NCBI GenBank assembly: GCA_977006965.1
Contig: OZ345383.1
Coordinates: 744,001 to 808,000 of the forward strand
Direction of reading: 5' to 3'
Source: Phymatolithon calcareum
Lineage: Eukaryota; Rhodophyta; Florideophyceae; Hapalidiales
Length of the DNA: 64,000 nt
The position numbers and the translations under genes were made by a program. Positions 53,502-63,479 of this stretch are shown piece by piece. The number at the start of each line of letters is the position of its first letter. The first letter of the stretch is position 1. Below the pieces are notes generated by a model, which saw nothing but the letters and a program-made list of their open reading frames with translations, was not told where the DNA came from and did no database searches.

Positions 53502-54530
53502 GCAACCAATTCCTGTCAAGCAGACGGGTGGTTTCACCGGTTTGTTTGCCTTTCTTATTTCGATACATCAATGTTTTTCACGTCTTCGCCGGTGGTGTGA
53601 CGTAATATGTTGGTGTAGTTGTCCAAATCAGACCAGATTTTTGGGATTGGGCTCTCTGTATGGCGATGGCGTGTCTTGCAACGCTTGGGATGAGCGACGG
53701 GCAACCGTGCAATCGTTGCGATTGGGCTGTGTATTTTTATGAGCTGCCTATTTGTGACAGTAGCGTAAGGGTTAGGTACCTTTCTTCGTTCCTTCGCTGC
53801 TCTTGCTGCATTTGCGTTGAGCGCTCATGTATTTCTTTAGTAAATGAACCATTGGCATTTTTATGCAAACTAAAAACCTTTTGAAACTTTCCTACTACTT
53901 GTAGAGGTCGAACGAACGTCCCATTGTCGTGGACAACGTATGGAAAGTACCCTGCGTGGGGACAAGATCAATCGCAATTTTCAGAAAAAATCAATGGACG
54001 CCCCACAAAGTGCTTGCCGTCGACTGAAGGAACGGTGCAGGAGAATAAGCCGCAAATTTGCAAAGTGAATGCCTCCACAAGCGACACAAGGAAAATTGCC
54101 TTTCATGTTTCTCTTTGATCCGCACTTGCAATCGATGGCTCTCCCGGGGCGCTATGAGTTGAGCATTTCTGCATCGATCTGCGAAAAGCACATTTATTGC
54201 GTCAGTCAGTCAAGAGGGCTTGCTTATACTTTGGGCACTGAGGTGTTTCTGAGAAGAGTCGATGATGAAATTGGACTGGGGGCTCCACCAGCGCGCGGAA
54301 TAACCACGATTTAGTACCCATTTCGTTGCCACTTCTTTCGCTTAATAACGTTTCGAGTCCTTTGTCAAAGGACAAAATCGCCAACAACATCGTACTTTTA
54401 CCAAACTGGATTGGTTGACTCATGAAAACTATGGCGTCCGGCACTGGCGCGGCGACATCGGCCTGCAGCAGCTCGGACATAGCCGCTAAATTCATAGGCA
54501 AAGTTCTGGAAAAAAATTTCTCTGCATGAA
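53502..54530. other. Intergenic between kinase (+) and FGGY kinase (-) 3' ends
   Basis: About 1 kb. A 112-codon minus frame (54202-54540), overlapping the last codons of the FGGY gene, has some protein character (AIVFMSQPIQFGKSTMLLAI) but no known family; it may be a remnant. Nothing else is supported. Confidence 0.35.
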
Positions 54531-56279
54531 CTAACCCCATGTACGTTCCATGTTATTGGCATGTGAAAGCCAATGCTCCCATGCAGCACTCCATTCTTGT
54601 TTTGCAACACCCGGTGCACAAGACACCGCATTAAAATCCGTGTGTCGTCCGCTCCAATGTTCGCACTGCTCCAACGCACCCAATGCCAATATGGCTGCGA
54701 AAGCCGCTCCCCGAATCCCAACATCCCCAACAGGCCCTTGAACAACCGGTCTCGAAAAAGTATTTGCCAAAGCATCCAGAAACGCCGTTGATCTAGCACC
54801 ACCCCCAACCACTCGAAGTGCTCTATTGTCCATATGGATAATTCCATCAGCAGAGTGAAGTTCAGAATAGCAAGCCTTGAACGCAAACACAACACCTTCG
54901 ACAACCGCACGCGCAATATCCGCCCGCGTCGTCGAAGTCGTCAGTCCGCATAAACCCCCAGTTGCGCGAGCGTTCGGACGCGGGCATCTTCGCCCACTCA
55001 AGTATGGGATGTACGCCACGCCGTTGGCACCTGTCGGAGCTGATAGCGCGAGTCGGTTCAACTCTTCAACATCAATTCCACCGAGAAGCACGGAGGCAGC
55101 GTATGTGAAGTTAGCACCGGCAGATGCTAGAGATGCGAGAACGAGCGAATCGTCCTCACTATGTGGATGTGCAAGATAAAAGAGTCCGGATGAGGAATTG
55201 TTTTCCATACTTAGCGTGTCATTACGTTCAACTCTGCCAAACCAACCACTAGTACCTGTATATAAGTAGTCGGCTTCATTCGCAGTCACACAGCCCGCAC
55301 CAAAGGAAGCCGTCGCTGCATCGCCGCCGGCATGTATCAGCGGTGTTCCTGCCAGCATTGGAAATCCCAGTGCATGTGCGGCTTGTTTGGAAACCTTTCC
55401 GCATACTTGCAATGACTTTTGGACGGCGGGGAAGAGCGGGATGAAAGAATGGAGACCTGTGCGAGTTAACAGCTTTGCATTGTATTCACGATGCGGTGGT
55501 TTTGACAACCCTGTTGTGGAAAGCGTTGTTGGGTCCGTCAAAAATAGGGGACTTCCGTCCGTCAAACGTGATATTGCATAGTCGGCAGCACCAAACAGGA
55601 GGCGATATTGCGGATTGTGCCCATGAATTTCAGGAGGTGGAAGAAGTGTCAGCTTGGCAAGAAGGCTTGTAGGTTGAATTTCCTCGCCGGCCACCTCCGA
55701 CAGACGCTCTGCATTTGATACAGCTCTGGAATCTGAATAGAGAATGATATTTTCCTCCAAGAGCGACGGAAGATGTGATCCGGTGGCGAGTAAGTTCTGC
55801 ATCTGACCGGTGACAGCGATGGCTTTCAAAGTGTCACCGCTTTCTCGACATTGCAAGGCGTTCTTCGCTACCATGACCATTGATCGATACCAATCTTGCT
55901 TTTTCTGTGTCATATGAAATGACTTTTCCGAATGCACTTTGTACCCATTGCTGAAGACGGAAGTCAGAAGGTCGCCTGTACGGACGTTGACAAGAGCTGC
56001 TTTGGCAAAGGATGTGCCTATGTCAATTGAGAGAATGACTTCGTTTTTCACAGCCGCGTCAGCTTGGCAAACGATGGTAGGTGTGCTCGTCCGTGCTATC
56101 TTCCTTGACGTTTTGATCTTCTTTTTGCATGTTGCAAAATCGTAAAACGATGGTGCCGTGCAAGGCTGGCCGAAAGAAGGGAATGAGAAAGCACAGACGA
56201 TGTCTGCAAGTGTCATCGACAGTGCAGTACTGTAGGGTAAGCAAGACTTTTGTGATGTTGAGGCGGAAAATGAGCTCAT
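54531..56279 (-). CDS. FGGY-family carbohydrate kinase, probably xylulokinase, plastid-targeted
   Basis: 582 aa from ATG 56279; the frame extends upstream but only through a TTG. The first ~75 residues (MSSFSASTSQKSC...) are S/T-rich with an early F, fitting a plastid transit peptide. The FGGY core begins ILSIDIGTSFAKAALVN (phosphate-binding loop), continues with VTGQMQNLL and the central GGDAATASFGAGC (with the conserved catalytic aspartate), and ends with LRVVGGGARS for adenosine binding. Members phosphorylate xylulose, glycerol or similar sugars with ATP. The GQMQ and GGD-AA pattern suits xylulokinases best, but the substrate is not proven. Convergent with the EF-hand kinase. Confidence 0.82.
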   Translation of the reverse strand: MSSFSASTSQKSCLPYSTALSMTLADIVCAFSFPSFGQPCTAPSFYDFATCKKKIKTSRKIARTSTPTIVCQADAAVKNEVILSIDIGTSFAKAALVNVRTGDLLTSVFSNGYKVHSEKSFHMTQKKQDWYRSMVMVAKNALQCRESGDTLKAIAVTGQMQNLLATGSHLPSLLEENIILYSDSRAVSNAERLSEVAGEEIQPTSLLAKLTLLPPPEIHGHNPQYRLLFGAADYAISRLTDGSPLFLTDPTTLSTTGLSKPPHREYNAKLLTRTGLHSFIPLFPAVQKSLQVCGKVSKQAAHALGFPMLAGTPLIHAGGDAATASFGAGCVTANEADYLYTGTSGWFGRVERNDTLSMENNSSSGLFYLAHPHSEDDSLVLASLASAGANFTYAASVLLGGIDVEELNRLALSAPTGANGVAYIPYLSGRRCPRPNARATGGLCGLTTSTTRADIARAVVEGVVFAFKACYSELHSADGIIHMDNRALRVVGGGARSTAFLDALANTFSRPVVQGPVGDVGIRGAAFAAILALGALEQCEHWSGRHTDFNAVSCAPGVAKQEWSAAWEHWLSHANNMERTWG

Positions 56280-56891
56280 TTGCAGTGGATGCTTACTGCA
56301 ACTGAAAAAAGGCAAAGCTTCCAATTTCGACTCTGTATTCTGCCACTTACAGCATAGATACTGTACTATACTCGAGGTTGAGTCCGCCGGATCTGGTGGT
56401 CAGGCCCGGAGACGGTCTGCGCTTTATAGTGTGTTTTTGACGGACGCACCCATTTGCATGTTTTTCTTGCAGGACAATATTGATTCTTAGCACCAGAATA
56501 TATGAGGAGATTCCTCCGGAATTGAATTGCAACACTTGCGGTTTTGGTCTTGTTGCTTGTTTTCTTACTCGCGAGCTGCTGTCCAAACGCGTAGAACACT
56601 AGGCGCTCATCGATATGCATGCATGCCTAGCTGAAGGTATAATCGGCAGAATTCATTTTCCAATTTCGGCCAGCGAATGAGCCACATACTGTTCTGCATG
56701 TATTAAATTTAGTCTCTCACAGTCACATCATTGCGATCAACACTTACATGAGTACTGTAGTAAAGTAATCCAAATCTTATACAAACCCAACATTTAACTT
56801 CAAAAGCCACAATGAGTCTCGATTGAACACATCATGTAAACAGAAATTTCCCTCAAATCATGTTCCTCGCATCGCCCACGCAAGATCCCAT
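56280..56891. other. Intergenic between FGGY kinase and membrane protein
   Basis: About 610 bp, promoter side of the FGGY gene and 3' side of the next gene. Short frames only. Confidence 0.4.
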
Positions 56892-57791
56892 TCATCTACG
56901 CCACTTTCTGTCATCACGTCCCCCATCACTAGAGAATCCTTCTTCCTCGTCAAACTCATCGCTTTCAAAGTCGCTATCACCGTCATCGGACTTGGAACTT
57001 TTGAACCAAGAAAAAAACCCATTCGACTTGCGCCTAGGAATAAAATCGCTTCCGAAATCGTTGTGACGTCTGTTCTTGCCCAGCAGCGACGTCACCCTCA
57101 CGCAATTACCAGCCGACCCCACCCATATGAGCGCATACGACACCACAGACCCAGTCGTCAGAATGCCTTTCACAGTGTCGCTTCGTGCCGACAACGAAGC
57201 CGCAACGGCAGCAAGCACAACATTCGCGGTTGCCCCGACGAGAAAAAGCGATACAACCGCGCTGTGCGCGCGCGACAAATACCCCGATAACTTGACTGCG
57301 AAAAAGGGCACACCAACCACAGAGTTGACGTACATTGCAAGTAGAAACATGACGTTCGCAACAACGGCAACATGTTGTCCAAACGCCATATCCTTCGACG
57401 CACCGGGAAACCTGAAGGCGAAGAAGGCCGCGAGAGATGCAACAAGACAAAACACAGACACTAAACCGTCGATCTTGGTGGGCGATTCCAGGAGTGGTTT
57501 GCGCTTACTGGCTTGTCGGGGAGATTGATAAAACATGCGATGGGCGGTTGATATCGCATACATGTCAACGAGCTGTACAAGAGTTAATATGCCGGTGCCA
57601 AATACAGCCAACGTCTGTCGGTCTGCCAATGTGCTGCCCTTCAAATGCGGCAGCCCGAGTATAGTGCTGCACAGCAGCAACGTCACAGCGACCAGGTGCG
57701 CCATGTCATTGAGGCGCTCATTTCGGGCGCTTCGCACTCCACTGACGGAACTGTAGCACCGATGGACGCGGGACGTGACGAGTTTTACCAT
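56892..57791 (-). CDS. Multi-pass membrane protein of unknown function
   Basis: 299 aa from ATG 57791. Six hydrophobic segments are visible, for example MAHLVAVTLLLCSTILGLP, LAVFGTGILTLVQLVDMYAI, GLVSVFCLVASLAAFFAF, VAVVANVMFLLAMYV, AVVSLFLVGATANVVLAAV and GILTTGSVVSYALIWVGSA. A basic loop then leads to a strongly acidic serine-rich tail (DDGDSDFESDEFDEEEG). The family is unrecognised. The tail probably faces the cytosol and may be phosphorylated. Single exon, same strand as both neighbours. Confidence 0.65.
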   Translation of the reverse strand: MVKLVTSRVHRCYSSVSGVRSARNERLNDMAHLVAVTLLLCSTILGLPHLKGSTLADRQTLAVFGTGILTLVQLVDMYAISTAHRMFYQSPRQASKRKPLLESPTKIDGLVSVFCLVASLAAFFAFRFPGASKDMAFGQHVAVVANVMFLLAMYVNSVVGVPFFAVKLSGYLSRAHSAVVSLFLVGATANVVLAAVAASLSARSDTVKGILTTGSVVSYALIWVGSAGNCVRVTSLLGKNRRHNDFGSDFIPRRKSNGFFSWFKSSKSDDGDSDFESDEFDEEEGFSSDGGRDDRKWRR

Positions 57792-58282
57792 GTCGACTGA
57801 CTGACTGTCCAATTTGCACTTGGAAAGAATACGCAATGGCCTACTGATCTGTGCAAGTTGAGAGCAATAAGACAGACAGTGTTTGAAATGTGTCAGGCTA
57901 GCAGATGCTGCACTTGAGATCGACCGACAAGGTTGGGAGATTCCCCGCGTCCTTGGGACGGAAGAGTGAATAAAGGCGAATAAAAATAAGCAGAGCAGCT
58001 ACAAGCGGAGCGGATGCAGGTGAGACATGATGATTTCTTGGACACTGGAGAACGGCCGGGCAAAACGTCCAGTGCCAATACGAATGGATTACCGTTTTAA
58101 AAAATTGCAGAAAATTCTTCGCTAGCGCAAGACACGCTTGTTGTCCATTGCATGTAATAATCTCATTGTGCAATTGCACTCGAATTTGACTGTCGCCATG
58201 CATCGGAAAGAAATCCATCCATCCGCAAATAACGATATGGTAATTCATTCATTCATTCTCAGGTGAAACAAATGACTTACTT
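57792..58282. other. Intergenic, with a (TTCA/ATTC)n microsatellite
   Basis: TTCATTCATTCATTC at about 58243-58258 sits just after the helicase stop. It resembles the simple-repeat tail of the LINE at 47853, but no coding remnant could be supported. Confidence 0.4.
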
Positions 58283-61200
58283 TCACGGCGGTCTTTTTCC
58301 CCGACCCCGTCCTCGACCGCGTCCCCGACCGCGTCGTCCTCGTCCTCCACGTCCTCGCGAATTGTTGGGACGTCCTTGCATATATTGCGGCATTTCCGGG
58401 TTGTACTCGGGAGCAACCGGCATGCCCATGTTAGTAGAATAAGGCATAGGCACAACTTGAGGCATCATACCCATCGGTAGAAAGGCATTAGGTTGCATTG
58501 TACCTGGCGGCATACCCATCGTCTGATGCATCGCCCCAGGACCGTGCATCCCAACCGCGTGCTGCATGTTGCCCGGATATGCCATGGCAGGATGAATAGC
58601 TTGCTGCTGCAAGGCTTGTGCCTGCTGCAACGCAGCCATCAACATTTGCTGCTGAACCATCGCGGTCGGCCCTGTCAATCCTTGCGGATGCATTGCTTGC
58701 TGACCCTGTGCAAAAGCCATTGGCTGCTGAAACATCTGCGGCTGCATCGCCATATTTGGCATCATGCCATACTCCCCATTCATGGATGGTGGATAGCCTT
58801 CTGATGTGAAGTTCTGATTTGTGGGTGGGTACATCATCCCCTGCCTATCGCCACTACCATTGTACTGACCATCATGACCTGCATTAGGGTAGAAAGACTG
58901 CATCTGCCCCGCTGGTCCCATACCTCTATGGTCATCTCGGTGGCGCTGTCTTTTTGGGGATTGAGTTCTGCTTCGATTGGGAATTGCGTTTTCTTCCCTT
59001 ACCTCTGCATTCCCTCCCGCCAGTCTGCTCGGATGAGTCTTATGTCCAGATACCGTTGCTTGCTTGTCCTCGTCCTTGCTTCTCGTAGACTCATGCGCAC
59101 CACTGCTCGCATTTCCGGAGTTGCCATTTTCACGTTTCACGAATGATTTCTGCTTTGACTTGTTCTTATCCTCTGTCCCCTTCTCCTTCGTATTCCGGTC
59201 ATGAGAATCATCGCTAGGAGCAGCTTTGGAAGTTTTGCTTGGAACAGACGGATTTTTGCGCTTTTCAGAGAATAGCATATCCCATCCGGATGAATCACTA
59301 CGCTTCTTCTTCGCCACTCTTGCTGATGGTGACGACGGAATTACTTTGCTTTCCCTCTTTTCCGGTTTTCTCTTCAAAGCATTACTTCCAACAGCAGAAT
59401 TTGGTGTACTCCCACTTAATTCCTTCTTCACATCCTTGGCTTTAGAAAAACAGGATTTTTCCGCATTGTTCCCTCGTCCAGAAGCTTGTCCAACAACAGG
59501 TACGCTTCCAGAATTAATCACATCTTCCGGCTGTCTGCCCAGCGAAATTTGTCCCGTAGCATTCTGATCCACATTCGACACTATTTCTCCCTCGCATTCC
59601 CCAGTTTCCACGACCGGGTTGCCCGTGGTGGCATAAACTGCAGCGGCTATTGTCTCAACGTCAATATCCCCACCGTTTTCAATATGATTCCGAAGAGTTC
59701 GAACAGTGTCTGCTGTGTATTCTCCTCCTGCTTGAGTTAATGCATTAAGAGCAGAATTCAGCCGCGCTTCCACATCAGCGCCAGACACAGCACCGCCTCC
59801 TGCATGAGACGTTGACGGCATGCTGTTCTGAGGACCAGAAGAAGCCAAATTTTCTCGAATACGGGCAGACATTATTGGAGACAAGTGCTGACCACTGGGC
59901 AACCCGGCACCGGTTCTGTCCATTTCAAAGTTGTCCGCCATATGGCCCTGTGCCATACCGGCCCCACTATGTGAATGATCACTTGGTTGATTTCGAACTC
60001 GAGGATCACCTTGAATATTTGGCGGTCTACCATTGACAGACCCTCCGTGTGACCCCATACTACCATGCCCATAACTGACCGCGCCGATGCCGAGATTAAC
60101 AGAATTATTGGTTGGAACTTCGCTTTGATACGGTATAGATTTCGGGTCAGGCGAAACACCGAAAACTCTGCGAACATCTGGTACCGAAATAAGACATCCA
60201 CGTGACCTCGCATCGTCGATCAGAGCAGCCCAGTCTTTAGAACCTTCACTTAGGGCTTGTGCGGAACCCATTACAATGAGTGTTGAACGGGCGCGTGTTA
60301 GACCCACATTCATACGGCGAATGTCCCTCACGAACCCGATCCCAGTATTGACCGCTGTTCGAACACAACTAAAAATAACGACTTCCTTTTCGCGTCCTTG
60401 ATAAGAATCAACGGTATCAATTTCCACATCACCGGTCGAAACACCAGCTCGGTCGAAGGCTTGCCGTAATGCCTGCATCTGACTCTTGTACGGCGTTACG
60501 ACACCAAAGCCAGCAGTCGACCCTGGCGCCTTCCCCTGTGGAGTAAATATGCAATCCGACGAATAATCCCGTTTCAGCTTCTTGTAAATTTCAGTCGCTA
60601 ATTCCGCCTCTGTCGGGTTGAACACTGACTTATCCTTGTGACTGCGATGCTCTTCTCCATCAGCAACATCCAAAAACACATAGGGCCCAAGACGCGGTTT
60701 CATAACGTCGTGATGATACGGCTTAGCACGATTATCGCCCTGAACTGTTTCGTCATCGACCAATTTACCCTCGTAGAAATGTCGTCGTGGAAAAGATGAA
60801 ATCGCAGGATGCATACGATATTGCGTATCCAGTAACAGAACCTTCTTCCCTGCACGGCACACACGATCCAGAAGAGACTGTCCATAGGCAACGGCAGCAG
60901 ATCCAGTCGCCAGAACCGTTGCTGGGAGCTGCTGTGGATCACCCACCAAAAGACAACGCTTCGCGCCAAGAACGAGAGGAATAAGACAAGAAGGCTCGGT
61001 GGACTGCGCCGCTTCATCGATAACGACAGTGTCAAACAATGCTGTTTCTTGGTTATCTCCTGAGGTTAGAATGCTTGAAGCCGCACCAGACAGCGTTGAA
61101 AACACAAGTTGAGCATCTTCCACATATGTCCTCGCAATTTGGCGAAGCTTTTCATCCCTCGTTAACAACTTGGTACCGTCGTCAGCTGCAATTTTTAAAC

Positions 61201-62767
61201 GACGAAGGTTGCGGTCCATGCGTTCCAACGACTCATGTAGTTCTATCACCTTCGAGCGCGTATCAGGTGTCTTCGGGATGCGCTGCAATTGGACCAGCAA
61301 CGAATTGCATTGCGTCTGCCAATTACTCAGAAACGATCTCTGAGCATTGCGCTGTGCTTCGGCGGTCATGTCTGGAGAGCAGAGACTGTCTAGAAAGCGC
61401 TCAGCCTGACCTTCGGCGGTAAAGGGTTTTGCATGGTCGGAGACCCGATCGCCGGCGCCAATTCGCGCAAGCTCTGGGCAGTAGTTGCGACCCTCTCCGT
61501 CAAAGAACTTGAGTTTGATTAAACGAGTTAGAACTTCATCAACAGCAGAGTTTGACGGGGCGCATATAAGCAGACGTGGCCTGCGGAGACGTCGTTGTGG
61601 TTGCTTTTCGGCGCCTTTTGCGGCCATGGAGACAGTCTTGTTCATGGCAGCCATCATAGTCTCTAACAAGCTTCCATGGTTCCCATCAGCTGCTGTTTCC
61701 TTGCCCGCAACTCCAACCTCCGATGCAGTTTGGCTTTGTTCAGTTTGTTTAACAGGCTCCAGGGATGCCAAAAGAGCTTCATAGTACTGTTGATATTGGG
61801 TCATGTGAATAACATTAAGCAGTGCAATAAGAGTTCTGGTCTTGCCGGTTCCCGGAGGTCCTTGAATAACGGTAAACCCGCCGGTGGACATGCTTCCTTG
61901 ACCCACAGCATTTGTTTGTGATTCATTCAGACCCATTTTGCCACTTACAACTGAAGTGAAAATATGGTGAGTGGGTGGCGGTTGCGGAGCAGACGCAGGA
62001 ACGGGCGCAGTCGCAGGTGCAGCTTCAGGGGCGGATGATGGTGTTTGATGCGTCGCAGACTCTGCAGATGCATCTTTTGCAGTAGGGCGGAGCAGAGCTG
62101 AGAGAAGCGGTGAGGCCTTGATGTTGAGAACAGCTTGGTGCTCACGACGAATTGTTGTGATGGATCCGAGCCTTAACAAAAACCAAAAGCGGGGGGGCTT
62201 GTCTGGGTCGAGTTCTGGAAGTTGGAGAAGAGGGCGTGCAGGATCGAAATCGGGAAATTGAGTGAGTATGAGACGAACGCCATTTTTTCCGGCGGGGCGG
62301 GTGGAGACGGCAAGGACGGCATTGGCAGGGATATGTTTTTGATTTGATGGAGCAGATTTATCTACACACCAAAGGGCAACAATATCGCCCTCGCCGCAGC
62401 CTACTGGGCCTTTGTTGTCGGAGGGGTCAAGGTCGACGGCCCAGCCGAAAGGAACTTTGTTGGTAACTTTCTTGACGGCCACCTTTACGAGAAGGGAGCC
62501 AGGTTCCTCGCGACGAGAACGAATCTTAGGGGGGCGTTTGTTGGGGGAGCGCGTAAACTTATCCGTCGCGGAGACAAGCTCAGCAGCAAGTTCGGCAAAG
62601 AGCAAGGGCTCAAAGTATGCCTTGTAGTCATTGTAGCCAGGGAACGCTTTCTGTACAGTTTTACAGCTGCTGGAGTAATCGCGGGCGATGGTTTGGAGGT
62701 CGCTCGGGGACCAGGAAGTTACGACCTGGGCGAGGGAGCGCTGTGCAGACGCGTCGGTATTTTGCAT
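58283..62767 (-). CDS. SEN1/UPF1-like superfamily 1 RNA/DNA helicase
   Basis: ATG at 62767, 1494 aa, single exon. The N-terminal ~280 residues include a beta-barrel-like region (FGWAVDLDP, GEGDIVALWC). Helicase motifs: Walker A GPPGTGKT (~306), DEAAQSTEP (motif II, ~584), GDPQQLPATV (III), QYRMHPAI (IV, ~651), VDSYQGREKEV (V, ~788) and VGLTRARS (VI, ~822). This set is typical of the SEN1/UPF1 group. The C-terminus is long and disordered: S/K-rich with nuclear-type basic runs, then Q/M-rich (~1335-1400) and an RGRGG tail (~1470-1492). Senataxin-type helicases resolve R-loops and end transcription; UPF1 lacks such a tail and has a cysteine-rich domain not seen here. Confidence 0.88.
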   Translation of the reverse strand: MQNTDASAQRSLAQVVTSWSPSDLQTIARDYSSSCKTVQKAFPGYNDYKAYFEPLLFAELAAELVSATDKFTRSPNKRPPKIRSRREEPGSLLVKVAVKKVTNKVPFGWAVDLDPSDNKGPVGCGEGDIVALWCVDKSAPSNQKHIPANAVLAVSTRPAGKNGVRLILTQFPDFDPARPLLQLPELDPDKPPRFWFLLRLGSITTIRREHQAVLNIKASPLLSALLRPTAKDASAESATHQTPSSAPEAAPATAPVPASAPQPPPTHHIFTSVVSGKMGLNESQTNAVGQGSMSTGGFTVIQGPPGTGKTRTLIALLNVIHMTQYQQYYEALLASLEPVKQTEQSQTASEVGVAGKETAADGNHGSLLETMMAAMNKTVSMAAKGAEKQPQRRLRRPRLLICAPSNSAVDEVLTRLIKLKFFDGEGRNYCPELARIGAGDRVSDHAKPFTAEGQAERFLDSLCSPDMTAEAQRNAQRSFLSNWQTQCNSLLVQLQRIPKTPDTRSKVIELHESLERMDRNLRRLKIAADDGTKLLTRDEKLRQIARTYVEDAQLVFSTLSGAASSILTSGDNQETALFDTVVIDEAAQSTEPSCLIPLVLGAKRCLLVGDPQQLPATVLATGSAAVAYGQSLLDRVCRAGKKVLLLDTQYRMHPAISSFPRRHFYEGKLVDDETVQGDNRAKPYHHDVMKPRLGPYVFLDVADGEEHRSHKDKSVFNPTEAELATEIYKKLKRDYSSDCIFTPQGKAPGSTAGFGVVTPYKSQMQALRQAFDRAGVSTGDVEIDTVDSYQGREKEVVIFSCVRTAVNTGIGFVRDIRRMNVGLTRARSTLIVMGSAQALSEGSKDWAALIDDARSRGCLISVPDVRRVFGVSPDPKSIPYQSEVPTNNSVNLGIGAVSYGHGSMGSHGGSVNGRPPNIQGDPRVRNQPSDHSHSGAGMAQGHMADNFEMDRTGAGLPSGQHLSPIMSARIRENLASSGPQNSMPSTSHAGGGAVSGADVEARLNSALNALTQAGGEYTADTVRTLRNHIENGGDIDVETIAAAVYATTGNPVVETGECEGEIVSNVDQNATGQISLGRQPEDVINSGSVPVVGQASGRGNNAEKSCFSKAKDVKKELSGSTPNSAVGSNALKRKPEKRESKVIPSSPSARVAKKKRSDSSGWDMLFSEKRKNPSVPSKTSKAAPSDDSHDRNTKEKGTEDKNKSKQKSFVKRENGNSGNASSGAHESTRSKDEDKQATVSGHKTHPSRLAGGNAEVREENAIPNRSRTQSPKRQRHRDDHRGMGPAGQMQSFYPNAGHDGQYNGSGDRQGMMYPPTNQNFTSEGYPPSMNGEYGMMPNMAMQPQMFQQPMAFAQGQQAMHPQGLTGPTAMVQQQMLMAALQQAQALQQQAIHPAMAYPGNMQHAVGMHGPGAMHQTMGMPPGTMQPNAFLPMGMMPQVVPMPYSTNMGMPVAPEYNPEMPQYMQGRPNNSRGRGGRGRRGRGRGRGRGRGKRPP

Positions 62768-63479
62768 TGCTCCATAAAAGAAGCAATTGCAACTAAACTG
62801 GAGTTAAGGGTGCTGAACACACAGCAAAGTAGCATGTTCACCGTGAGTCCACACTTTTTCCCTGTTCAACCAGCCTACCGCCTCACTCGCGGTTATTTCG
62901 TCGTCGTCGCCGTTGCAGCAAGTGAGATTAGCGTTCCTCTGGAGGCCGAGATTGCTACGCAAGAAAACACTCCCTTAAATCCACCTCTGCTCTGCTATGC
63001 TGTCGGCAAATTGACGTGACCAGAGTTTGGAGTTGAGTTGCAAGCCTTGGGGTACCGGCCTACCTTCGGAGCTATGCGACCCTGAAAAGCCTTCTCTCCC
63101 CGTGCAAGCCCGTAAACTGTAAGCGATGCCCCACGTCAGACATTGCCCGTCCTTACACATGTTTTTTCCAATCAATACCATCATCCAGTTCGCTGGCGCT
63201 GGCAATCCGTAAGTAATTATACCATATCATAATATTCACGGCATGCAATTTTAAAATTTTATTCTAAAAATCATGTGTAAAAGCTCCACATATGATATCT
63301 TACAAAGCTTACGAAAGTCATAATCATACAGTCCCGAACAAAATGAGCTAGTTTTACGCGGGCAGGCAGGATCACCATACCGCTCTGCTTTTGCCCCTCA
63401 CCCACCCCCGTTTCCTGGTTCCCGGCTTGGAACTGGAACTGCAAGCGGACGAACCATCCCAGTGTTCCCATTTCGCATA
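62768..63479. promoter_or_regulatory. Divergent promoter region
   Basis: About 700 bp between the helicase start (-) and the next gene (+). The short frames at 62784-63205 have no protein character. No specific element could be assigned. Confidence 0.4.

Noticed and set aside
54202-54540. ATP-binding protein because of FGKST
   Set aside because: The motif lacks the full GxxxxGK[ST] pattern and the frame overlaps the FGGY 3' end without homology.
57893-58248. Second LINE 3' end near the ATTC microsatellite
   Set aside because: No target duplication and no convincing reverse-transcriptase C-terminus.
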